The position numbers and the translations under genes were made by a program. The notes under the pieces are model-generated. The model ran no database searches. It saw only the letters and a program-made list of their open reading frames with translations, and had not been told where the DNA came from. Shown piece after piece: positions 54,203 through 62,422 of a stretch of DNA of 64,000 nt. Position 1 is the stretch's first letter, and the number at the start of each line of letters is the position of its first letter. This stretch comes from Yoonia sp. R2331. Its GTDB lineage: Bacteria; Pseudomonadota; Alphaproteobacteria; Rhodobacterales; Rhodobacteraceae. The stretch covers positions 62,001 through 126,000 of the forward strand of contig NZ_JBGCUN010000002.1 of assembly GCF_041103235.1 (NCBI RefSeq), in the 5' to 3' direction.

Positions 54203-56224
54203 ATGATGGAAAAACGGGCGCGGGATATCCCGCCCGAAGGTCTGTGGAAGCGTTACGTCGCTGGCATGGTGCTTGTTGTCCTACTGATCCTTTCGGCCCA
54301 CCAAGCCAACAAAACCACAATCGAACAGGGGCTTGTCGACGCAAGGGTCATCAATTCATCCGGCAAGATGCGCATGCTGACGCAACGGATATTGCTGTTG
54401 TCTGTGGAACTTGCGAACGACGCCAACCCAGACGTAAGTCTTGACGACTTGGCGCATGCCATCTCGACCTTTGATGCAACTCATCACACGCTCAGTACTG
54501 ACGCGACGCTCAGCCCGCGCATGCGAGCTGCCTATTTCGATGCACCACTTCATGTCGATGCCCGTGTCCGACTCTTCTCTGCTGCGGCGCGCGGTATTTA
54601 TGTCAGCCTTGAACAAAGCGTCGCAGTGGGGCCTGCGTTGAACACGTTGTTGTCACTTGGTCACGATGGTCTTTTGCGAGACCTCGACCAAATGGTGACC
54701 ATGTTTGTTGTCGAAGCGCAGCAAGCGCGTGAAACACTTCGCGTTCAACAAACCATCATCCTTGGCGGCGCAATAATGGTGATTATTTTGCAGGCCATGT
54801 TCATCTATGCACCCGCGCATCTGACGGTAACGTCGACGATTCGCGCACTGCGTCAGAATGGCCAGACGTTGATGCAAAATCAGGTCAAGCTGCGACAGTC
54901 TCATGCTGCACTTGAACGCGCCGCGACCCACGATGCTTTGACCCAACTGCCGAACCGAACATTTTTGGTTGGTCAAATTGCGCGCGAGATCCGCAATCAA
55001 AATCCAAGCTTCAGCCTCTTGCACCTGGACGTGGACAGGTTCCGCGCGATCAATGAAATCGCCGGGGAGGAAACAGGCGATGCAGTCTTATTGTTTGTGC
55101 GCGACGTACTCCAGCACTGCGCCCGAGAACATGATTGTGTTGCCCGCACCGGCGGCGACGAATTCATGATTCTGACTGATGCAAACCCGGATGATCTGAT
55201 TCATAAGATTCAAAGGGATGTGGCGCATCCCGCAAATCTGTCCGGTCGCCGGATCGAGGTTGGATTGACAATTGGACATGCGACCGCCACGCCCGATGTG
55301 ACCGACCCGCTTGGCATCATTTCTCACGCGGAGCTCGCACTCAAGACTGCAAAGAAACAAGGCCGCGGTGCGGTGCAGGCCTTTGCCCAAGACCTGAAAG
55401 ATGCACGCAATCAGCGTGACCGACTGGCGGCGGAACTGCCAAATGCCCTGCGAAGCGGGCAAATCGTGCCGTTTTTCCAGCCGCAGATTGCGCTCGCAGA
55501 TGGCACCCTTGCCGGGGTTGAGGTTTTGGCTCGCTGGCAGCATCCAGAACACGGCATTGTACCACCGGATGTGTTTTTGCCACTCGCCGCAGCAGAGGGG
55601 CTCTCGCGCGAGTTGGATCAGATGGTCTGGTCGAAGGCAATGCAGCAGTTCCAGCCCTGGGCGACGGGTGAGATAGCAATCCCGCGCCTGTCGCTTAACG
55701 CAGCCCCCGAAACCATCGCCGATCCACGTGTCGTGACAAATCTCCTCGTTGATATGAACGCCTATGGCCTGCAACCGGAACATGTCGCAATTGAAGTTCT
55801 GGAAACAACACTCATCAGCAGCATTGATGACACCGCTGCGATTAACATCGACCGTCTGATTGGGGCGGGCATCACCGTTGAATTGGACGACTTTGGCACC
55901 GGCTACGCTTCGCTATCAAAACTGATCCAACTAGACCTGTCCGGCATTAAGCTGGATCGGTCCCTAATCCAGCCCTTGCCGCAAAAAGACGCCGAAAGCA
56001 TCGTGCGCGCGATGCTTGCCATTGCCAATGAAATGGCGATGCATGTCGTCGCCGAAGGTGTTGAAACGGACGCGCAGCTATCCTACTTGCGCGCGTCCGG
56101 TTGCGACATTGGGCAGGGCTACGGCATTGGAAGACCGATGGTGGCCAACGACTTTACAAATTGGGCCGCAGATTACCTGCGTCAATCGCGCGGGAAATTG
56201 TCGCCGGCAAAGCTCCGGGCTTGA
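54203..56224 (+). CDS. membrane GGDEF/EAL protein with PilJ-type sensor
   Basis: A cyclic-di-GMP enzyme of about 673 residues. Two membrane helices flank a periplasmic PilJ/NarX-like sensor (NSSGKMRMLTQRILLL). A GGDEF domain with intact RTGGDEF and an EAL domain follow. The EAL core reads EVLARW, keeping Glu but not the usual Ala, while DDFGTGYASL and EGVET are present. Both synthesis and breakdown are possible. The start is uncertain: a TTG at 54176 would add nine residues, and neither has a good ribosome-binding site. Confidence 0.9.
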   Translation: MMEKRARDIPPEGLWKRYVAGMVLVVLLILSAHQANKTTIEQGLVDARVINSSGKMRMLTQRILLLSVELANDANPDVSLDDLAHAISTFDATHHTLSTDATLSPRMRAAYFDAPLHVDARVRLFSAAARGIYVSLEQSVAVGPALNTLLSLGHDGLLRDLDQMVTMFVVEAQQARETLRVQQTIILGGAIMVIILQAMFIYAPAHLTVTSTIRALRQNGQTLMQNQVKLRQSHAALERAATHDALTQLPNRTFLVGQIAREIRNQNPSFSLLHLDVDRFRAINEIAGEETGDAVLLFVRDVLQHCAREHDCVARTGGDEFMILTDANPDDLIHKIQRDVAHPANLSGRRIEVGLTIGHATATPDVTDPLGIISHAELALKTAKKQGRGAVQAFAQDLKDARNQRDRLAAELPNALRSGQIVPFFQPQIALADGTLAGVEVLARWQHPEHGIVPPDVFLPLAAAEGLSRELDQMVWSKAMQQFQPWATGEIAIPRLSLNAAPETIADPRVVTNLLVDMNAYGLQPEHVAIEVLETTLISSIDDTAAINIDRLIGAGITVELDDFGTGYASLSKLIQLDLSGIKLDRSLIQPLPQKDAESIVRAMLAIANEMAMHVVAEGVETDAQLSYLRASGCDIGQGYGIGRPMVANDFTNWAADYLRQSRGKLSPAKLRA

Positions 56225-56277
56225 GAACACGCGCGCCAGCCCGTATTTGAAGTTCAACAACCGGATCGGACAACCTC

Positions 56278-56889
56278 ATGGCCAATTATCTTTATCAAAA
56301 CGACCTGCCCGATGGGCTGGACCTTGGCGCCGTGGTCGCGATCGATTGCGAAACCATGGGCCTGAACCCCCATCGCGATCGGCTGTGCCTGATCCAGATG
56401 TCGGGCGGCGATGGAGATTGTCACTTGATTCAGGTTTCTCAAAATCAGACCGAGGCGCCGAACCTCTGTGCGATGCTGGAAAACCCTGACGTTCTGAAGC
56501 TGTTTCACTTTGGCCGATTTGATATCGCAGCCCTGATGCACCGCTTCGGCACGACAACAGCCCCGGTATATTGCACCAAAATTGCATCGAAACTGGTGCG
56601 CACTTTCACCGACCGACACGGGCTCAAAAACCTGTTGCAGGAACTGGTCGGTATCGACATTTCAAAGCACCAACAGCAAAGCGATTGGGGCGCGGAATTG
56701 TTGACCGAGGCACAATTGGATTACGCGGCATCCGACGTGCTCTATCTACATCGGCTCCGCGACACGCTAGACCAGATGCTGGCCCGCGAAGGTCGGACCG
56801 ACATTGCCGCCGCCTGTTTCGATTTCTTGCCAATGCGCGCGCGGCTCGACCTGGCAGGGTGGCCCGAAACCGATATTTTTGCCCATTGA
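56278..56889 (+). CDS. rnd: ribonuclease D (exonuclease domain only)
   Basis: A 203-residue 3'-5' exonuclease of the DEDD family. DCET holds the first Asp/Glu pair, FHFGRFD the third acid and YAASDVLYL the Tyr/Asp of the last motif. The HRDC domain of longer RNase D is absent, as usual in alphaproteobacteria. It ends one base before kdsD begins. Confidence 0.93.
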   Translation: MANYLYQNDLPDGLDLGAVVAIDCETMGLNPHRDRLCLIQMSGGDGDCHLIQVSQNQTEAPNLCAMLENPDVLKLFHFGRFDIAALMHRFGTTTAPVYCTKIASKLVRTFTDRHGLKNLLQELVGIDISKHQQQSDWGAELLTEAQLDYAASDVLYLHRLRDTLDQMLAREGRTDIAAACFDFLPMRARLDLAGWPETDIFAH

Positions 56890-56890
56890 T

Positions 56891-57850
56891 ATGGCGAACA
56901 AGGCCGATCACCTGACTATCGCCCGTCGCGTCATCCTTGACGAGGCTGCGGGCCTGTCTGCTCTGGCTGACGGTCTGGGTGGTGGGTTCGAGGCGGCCGT
57001 TGATCTGATCTTGCGGGCCAAGGGCCGCATCATCGTTTCGGGCATCGGTAAATCCGGCCACATCGCGCGCAAGATTGCAGCGACCCTCGCCTCGACCGGG
57101 ACGCCCGCGCAATTTGTTCACCCGGCAGAGGCCAGCCACGGTGACCTGGGCATGGTTACCAGCCATGATATCGTCCTGGCCCTGTCCAATTCAGGCGAAG
57201 CACCGGAACTTGCCAATCTTGTCGCCTACACCCGCCGCTTTCAAATCCCGCTCATCGCGATTTCCAGCCGCGATCAAAGCACGCTTGCGAAACAAGCGGA
57301 CATTCGCATTAACATCCCGCAACTGGGTGAGGCTTGTGGATTTGGCGTGGTTCCCACGACCTCGACCACCATGTCGCTAGCCGTTGGGGACGCGCTTGCC
57401 ATTACCCTGATGCAAGCACGCGCATTCACGCCCGCTGACTTTCATGCCTTCCACCCGGGCGGCAAACTGGGTGCGCGGCTGTCGAAAGTGTCTGACCTGA
57501 TGCACACCGGTGATGCGATTCCCAGCGTCGAAACCGCGACGGCAATGGCCGACACCCTGTTGGTTATCAGCCAAAAGGGGTTCGGCGTGGTGGCCGTGAC
57601 AGGTCGCGATGGATCATTGGCCGGCGTGATCACCGATGGTGACCTGCGCCGCCACATGGACGGATTGATGTCAAAAACCGCGGGCGAGGTCATGACGCCA
57701 AACCCCACAACAATCGCCCCATCTGCCTTGGCCGAAGAAGCGGTGGCGCGCATGTCCGGCAAAATCACCTGCCTTTTTGCGGTTGACGACCAGAACCAGG
57801 TCGCCGGAGTCCTGCATATTCACGATTGTCTGCGCGCCGGCGTCGTCTGA
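56891..57850 (+). CDS. kdsD: arabinose-5-phosphate isomerase KdsD
   Basis: Makes D-arabinose-5-phosphate for Kdo of lipopolysaccharide. The 319-residue protein has an SIS sugar-isomerase domain (ISGIGKSGHIARK, SHGDLGM) and two CBS domains after HPGGKLGARL. The start at 56891 is set by the family N-terminus; codons further upstream overlap rnd. lptC follows three bases after the stop. Confidence 0.94.
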   Translation: MANKADHLTIARRVILDEAAGLSALADGLGGGFEAAVDLILRAKGRIIVSGIGKSGHIARKIAATLASTGTPAQFVHPAEASHGDLGMVTSHDIVLALSNSGEAPELANLVAYTRRFQIPLIAISSRDQSTLAKQADIRINIPQLGEACGFGVVPTTSTTMSLAVGDALAITLMQARAFTPADFHAFHPGGKLGARLSKVSDLMHTGDAIPSVETATAMADTLLVISQKGFGVVAVTGRDGSLAGVITDGDLRRHMDGLMSKTAGEVMTPNPTTIAPSALAEEAVARMSGKITCLFAVDDQNQVAGVLHIHDCLRAGVV

Positions 57851-57853
57851 CCC

Positions 57854-58456
57854 ATGACCGAAAACACAGGCATGCGCAGCAGGGTGATCGGATGGCTCAA
57901 GATCCTGCTGCCGCTGGCCGCACTAGCACTTTTGTCGACCCTTTTCCTGTTTGCCCAAGATCCCGGCGAGACCCCGGACATTCCATTTGCCGAACTAGAC
58001 CGCCTTGCGCGCGAGCAGCGCATCACAGCACCCCGATTTAGTGGTGTGACCGACGATGGATCAGTGATTGCGATTACCGCGCAATCGGCCAAGCCAGAAG
58101 CGGGCGCAGATCTGACAATCCTTGCGCCGCAACTGACGCTGGATGCATCCGACGGCACGCGCCTGACAATTAAGGCTGGGTTTGGCAGGCTTAACAGTCT
58201 GGCGCAAACGGCGGAACTGGCAGGGCTGGCGCGGCTGGAAACCTCCACCGGTTATTTGATGGAAACCCAAGCCCTGACGGCCGATCTGACAACTGGGCAA
58301 ATAGCCTCGGCCGGTCCGCTTGAAATTCAGGCGCCTTATGGCAGCATCACCGCCGGGTTGGTCACAATCCTGGCATCCACAGACGGAACCGGCCAGCGCA
58401 TGGATTTCACCAATGGCGTAAGACTGCTATATGACCCGAAAGGACAACGTGAATAG
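57854..58456 (+). CDS. lptC: LPS export protein LptC
   Basis: A 200-residue bitopic inner-membrane protein: a short cytoplasmic N-terminus, one helix (about 16-34, ILLPLAALALLSTLFLF) and a periplasmic LptC beta-jellyroll. It passes lipopolysaccharide from LptB2FG to LptA. It lies in the usual kdsD-lptC-lptA-lptB order. Confidence 0.9.
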   Translation: MTENTGMRSRVIGWLKILLPLAALALLSTLFLFAQDPGETPDIPFAELDRLAREQRITAPRFSGVTDDGSVIAITAQSAKPEAGADLTILAPQLTLDASDGTRLTIKAGFGRLNSLAQTAELAGLARLETSTGYLMETQALTADLTTGQIASAGPLEIQAPYGSITAGLVTILASTDGTGQRMDFTNGVRLLYDPKGQRE

Positions 58457-58465
58457 GACCCCAAT

Positions 58466-58945
58466 ATGACCCGCGTGATCGCCCTTTGTCTGGCTTGTGT
58501 CCTTGCAACCCCGCTGCTGGCACAGACCAACATCAACCTTGGTGGATTGTCGGCAGATCCGTCCGCCCCGGTTGAGGTGACTGCCGACAGCCTTTCGGTC
58601 GATCAAGACACTGGCACCGCCGTATTTTCCGGCAACGTGGTCATTGGCCAGGGCGACCTGCGCTTGGCGGCGGGCAAAGTTGAAGTGGTCTATTCAGACA
58701 CAACTGGCGATATTGCGCGCCTAAAAGCGGCAGGCGGCGTCACATTTGTGACCACCACCGAAGCGGCTGAGGCTCAAACCGCCGACTATGATTTGACCGC
58801 CGGCACCCTGCGGTTAGGTGGCGAGGTTTTGTTGACCCAAGGGGCCAGCGCGCTGTCCGCGGACGAGATGCAAATCGACCTGACCACAGGCAACGCGCAG
58901 ATGACGGGCCGCGTCAAAACCGTCTTTCAACAGGGGAACAACTGA
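58466..58945 (+). CDS. lptA: LPS periplasmic bridge protein LptA
   Basis: A 159-residue protein with a signal peptide (VIALCLACVLATPLLAQ) and an OstA-type beta-jellyroll (VEVTADSLSVDQDTGTAVFSGNV). It bridges the periplasm between LptC and the outer-membrane LptD. The TGA overlaps the lptB ATG by one base. Confidence 0.93.
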   Translation: MTRVIALCLACVLATPLLAQTNINLGGLSADPSAPVEVTADSLSVDQDTGTAVFSGNVVIGQGDLRLAAGKVEVVYSDTTGDIARLKAAGGVTFVTTTEAAEAQTADYDLTAGTLRLGGEVLLTQGASALSADEMQIDLTTGNAQMTGRVKTVFQQGNN

Positions 58946-59700
58946 TGGCCCCTGCCCTCACTGTTCAAGATGGCGACGCCGGACTGCACGTCACGAACCT
59001 GCGCAAGAGCTATCGCAAGCGCCCAGTTATCCGCGATGTGTCGATGACCCTTGGCCGGGGCGAGGCGGTCGCACTTTTGGGGCCCAACGGCAGCGGCAAG
59101 ACGACATGCTTTTACCTTGTGGCAGGGCTGATCAACCCCGAAGGCGGCAGCGTCACGGTGGACGGCAGTGATGTCACAACACTTCCAATGTATCGCCGGG
59201 CCAAACTTGGCATTGGTTATCTACCGCAGGAAATGTCGATTTTCCGGGGGATGAGCGTTGAAGACAACATCAAAGCCATTCTCGAAATCAGCATCAGCGA
59301 CCGCCACAAGCGGCGTGAACGGCTCGAAGAATTGCTGTCCGAATTCTCGATCGAACACCTGCGCAGAGCACCCGCCATTGCCCTTTCGGGTGGTGAGCGG
59401 CGGCGCGCTGAAATTGCCAGATGTCTTGCAGCCGGGCCCAAGTACGTCCTGCTGGATGAGCCTTTTGCGGGCGTTGACCCCATCGCCGTGGACGAAATCC
59501 GCCACCTCGTGGCTGACCTTAAGAATCGCGGCATAGGTGTTCTGATCACTGATCACAACGTGCGCGAGACCCTACAGATCGTCGACCGCGCCTATATTCT
59601 GCACGATGGCAAGATTCTTATGAGCGGCACGACAGATGAGGTCGTGCAAGATGAAAACGTCCGGCGCGTCTACCTTGGCAAAGGCTTCCGCGTGAACTGA
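58945..59700 (+). CDS. lptB: LPS export ABC ATPase LptB
   Basis: A 251-residue ATPase with Walker A GPNGSGKTT, the LSGGERRR signature and LLDEPFAGVDPIAV. It powers extraction of lipopolysaccharide from the inner membrane. The rpoN gene that follows lptB in many proteobacteria is missing; hpf comes next after 225 bases. Confidence 0.97.
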   Translation: MAPALTVQDGDAGLHVTNLRKSYRKRPVIRDVSMTLGRGEAVALLGPNGSGKTTCFYLVAGLINPEGGSVTVDGSDVTTLPMYRRAKLGIGYLPQEMSIFRGMSVEDNIKAILEISISDRHKRRERLEELLSEFSIEHLRRAPAIALSGGERRRAEIARCLAAGPKYVLLDEPFAGVDPIAVDEIRHLVADLKNRGIGVLITDHNVRETLQIVDRAYILHDGKILMSGTTDEVVQDENVRRVYLGKGFRVN

Positions 59701-59925
59701 TTTGCTGTGGGTTATTTCCAAGATTTCATTGACATGAATGGTGCTTCTGGCGCTCAATGAACGAGATGAAAGACCCGGCTCAGATTCTTGTTCGCCTTCA
59801 GGCCTCGCTGCCTGACGGACATGATAAACCAGCCAAAATTCACTTTTGTCACTCCCCCACGGACCGAAACTGACCTGCCACAGCAGGCCCGTTCGCGCGC
59901 CGACACGTCACGAAAAGGAGACACG

Positions 59926-60501
59926 ATGCGGTACCAGATCAGCGGCAAACAGATTGATATTGGCGAGGCCCTGCAAACGCATGTCCAGACCGAATTGGAC
60001 GACATGCTTTCAAAATATGCAGGCCGCCCGACCGAGGCGACCGTCGTCTTTTCCAGGTCCGGGCACGAATATGTTTGTGAAACCGTTGTTCACCTGTCCA
60101 CTGGCCTGACCGCGCAAGCCCGCGCGCACGAGCCCGAAATCTATGCCGCTTTTGATGGCAGCAACGAGAAGATGGACAAGCAACTCAGACGGTACAAACG
60201 CCGATTGAAAGACCACCACCGCGAGCGTTCACAGCCTGTTGAACTTTCTGATGCCGACTCTTATATCCTCGCCTCAACAGATGAGTCGGATGAGGCTGAA
60301 AAGACAGAAGCAACGCCGCTGATCGTGGCCGAGATGGAAACCAAGATTCCGTCCATTTCAGTTGGCGAAGCAGTGATGCAAATGGAAATCTCCGATTCCA
60401 GTGTGGTCGTGTTCCGCAATGAAAAACACAACGGAATAAACGTAGTCTATAAACGGGACGATGGTAACATCGGTTGGATCGACCCGCGCGCGACTGGCTA
60501 G
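59926..60501 (+). CDS. hpf: ribosome hibernation promoting factor, long form
   Basis: A 191-residue ribosome-associated protein that pairs 70S particles into inactive 100S dimers in slow growth. The N-terminal fold (ISGKQIDIGEALQTHV) and a C-terminal dimerisation domain (VFRNEKHNGINVVYKRDDGNIGWID) are both present. A strong AAGGAG site fixes the ATG. The 225-base leader includes a TTGACA at 59729 without a good -10. Confidence 0.93.
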   Translation: MRYQISGKQIDIGEALQTHVQTELDDMLSKYAGRPTEATVVFSRSGHEYVCETVVHLSTGLTAQARAHEPEIYAAFDGSNEKMDKQLRRYKRRLKDHHRERSQPVELSDADSYILASTDESDEAEKTEATPLIVAEMETKIPSISVGEAVMQMEISDSSVVVFRNEKHNGINVVYKRDDGNIGWIDPRATG

Positions 60502-60530
60502 TCCGGGCGCAAAACCAAAGGAAACATACG

Positions 60531-60995
60531 ATGCAGGTGGCAGACATCCTCAAGCAGGACGCCGTAAAGGTGATCAACAGCTGCACAAGCAAAAAGCGGA
60601 TGTTTCATGACCTCGGCGCGTTGGCAGAAGGATGCTATGACCTCAACTGTGCCGATGTCGTTGATGCGTTGATCGAACGCGAAGGGCTGGGGCCAACTGG
60701 TGTTGGCCACGGCATCGCCCTGCCCCATGCCCGTATGGCTGACGTGAACAGCGTTTTGGGTCTGTTTGTGCGCTTGGAAAAGCCGCTCAATTTTGAATCT
60801 GTCGACCGCCAGCCGGTTGATTTGGTGTTCTGCCTGCTTGCGCCCGAAGGGGCCGGGGTCGAACACCTCAAGGCGCTGGCACTAGTGTCGCGCACCATGC
60901 GCAGCGACGAAGTTTGCACAAAGCTGCGAGCCAACAATGACCCCGCAACGCTTTTTGCTTTGCTGACAGAAGCCGCCGCCAGTCAGGCGGCGTAG
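60531..60995 (+). CDS. ptsN: nitrogen-related PTS EIIA protein PtsN
   Basis: A 154-residue EIIANtr with the phosphorylated His in GIALPHAR. It regulates nitrogen, carbon and potassium balance in the cytoplasm. It sits after hpf as usual, and its last 13 bases overlap the convergent sulfotransferase gene. Confidence 0.94.
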   Translation: MQVADILKQDAVKVINSCTSKKRMFHDLGALAEGCYDLNCADVVDALIEREGLGPTGVGHGIALPHARMADVNSVLGLFVRLEKPLNFESVDRQPVDLVFCLLAPEGAGVEHLKALALVSRTMRSDEVCTKLRANNDPATLFALLTEAAASQAA

Positions 60996-62419
60996 TCGCC
61001 AAATCCGAACATCTGGTAGTCACGCGAATAGGCTTGCCGCGCTGCCGCTTCGACCTCAGCATCGTAGATTGCGTCCAATCTTGCGCGCCACGGGTCCGTG
61101 ACGTCAGGCACGACGGGCATTTTAGAGCGCCCTAACTGACTAGCCAGTCCAGCCAGATCGGAACGTAGCCGATCTTCACGCAAAATCATGTCGGGCGGAC
61201 CAAATTCCACCATGCTTTGCAGAACAGATAGTTGCGTTGACCACGCCGGATCGATGCGGGTTGCCGTCTGCGCCGACAGATTGCCACGTAAGAACGTCAA
61301 GAAGGTCAAAAATGCCCGTCTGTGCGCTGCCATATCATATTGCGGGTCTGTCTCAGGCTCGGGCGTATAATTTGGCACATCCAACTTGTGGATTTTACGT
61401 AAGGTGCCGCGAATTTCCTTGAAACTGCCCGGACCGATCGGAAGTATTCGGTCACAGAACGCCGCGTGGGCCCAAGCCACGGGGTGTCGCAGCACTGTAA
61501 AGCTGCGGTTACCCGGATTGTCCGACAACCACGCGCGCAGCGTTTTCTGGCTGAATTTGCGCTGCAATGCCGCTGTCTCTGCCCCGTCCAGTGCAGCCAT
61601 CCATGTCTCGACCGCCTCCACCGGGCCGGATTTAAGCGGAAGGTAAAGCAGTGGCGCTTTTGCCGCCGCCACATATGTGGGCACGAGCGGTCCTCGGCGC
61701 GGTTCAAAATTTGGAGTCCGATTCAGGTTGAACCGATCCATCCGCGCCAAGGCCTCTTCCATCTGCGTGAAATTCGCGACCTTGGATGACATGGGCGCCG
61801 GGTTCTGTTTCTTCAGCTTTCGATCCAGCCCCGCAATCCGCCCTTCGGCCCCAAGAAACATGGCCAGGCCATTCATGACATCGACGTCCTGCAAATCCTC
61901 GTAGGCCACATAGAACGCTGTCTGTCCGGTTCGTTGCAAAGTGTTCAACAGTTGCACCTGAAAGGCTTGCAGTCCCGCCATATGGCTTTCAAATTCATCT
62001 GCGTCAAAGGTCACTGCATGTGATTTCGCATGTGTGGCATTGGTCAGTTTCCATTGGCCAGTCGCGCTTGCGATCTTCCAACTGACAAAACTCTCCACCG
62101 GGTTACGCGTCAAAATGATCTTGCCACAGCGCCGATCAGTGAGGATCGCGTCCAGCACCCTTGGGTCGTGATCGTTAAAGAACCGAAACCCGTTCAAGCC
62201 GGGCGCGCCTTTGACTGCATCTATCAGGGCAAAAGGATCGTCTTCGCGCTGTGCCTGCGTGATCCCCAACACGTCATCTTTGTTCGGGTAGCCGATGAAA
62301 TGCGGGTTGAACGCCTCACCCAAGCAGCTCAGATCGTCGAACGCATTGATGTTCGATTCCAAGAAGTTCGACCCGGTGCGCATTTCCGCAAACACCACAA
62401 AGTAATCAAATCGTGCCAC
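60983..62419 (-). CDS. sulfotransferase-like protein (NodH-like)
   Basis: A 478-residue cytoplasmic sulfotransferase. The N-terminal MRTGSNFLESNI segment is the 5'-phosphosulfate (PAPS) loop, and ILTRNPVESFVSWK is the second PAPS-binding motif. It likely sulfates a surface or secreted polysaccharide. The GTG start lies three bases after the stop of the upstream glycosyltransferase gene, so the two form an operon. Confidence 0.85.
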   Translation of the reverse strand: MARFDYFVVFAEMRTGSNFLESNINAFDDLSCLGEAFNPHFIGYPNKDDVLGITQAQREDDPFALIDAVKGAPGLNGFRFFNDHDPRVLDAILTDRRCGKIILTRNPVESFVSWKIASATGQWKLTNATHAKSHAVTFDADEFESHMAGLQAFQVQLLNTLQRTGQTAFYVAYEDLQDVDVMNGLAMFLGAEGRIAGLDRKLKKQNPAPMSSKVANFTQMEEALARMDRFNLNRTPNFEPRRGPLVPTYVAAAKAPLLYLPLKSGPVEAVETWMAALDGAETAALQRKFSQKTLRAWLSDNPGNRSFTVLRHPVAWAHAAFCDRILPIGPGSFKEIRGTLRKIHKLDVPNYTPEPETDPQYDMAAHRRAFLTFLTFLRGNLSAQTATRIDPAWSTQLSVLQSMVEFGPPDMILREDRLRSDLAGLASQLGRSKMPVVPDVTDPWRARLDAIYDAEVEAAARQAYSRDYQMFGFGDYAA

Positions 62420-62422
62420 GTC

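Noticed and set aside
59729-59757. TTGACA upstream of hpf as a promoter
   Set aside because: No acceptable -10 at 16-18 bases (GCTCAA or CTCAAT).
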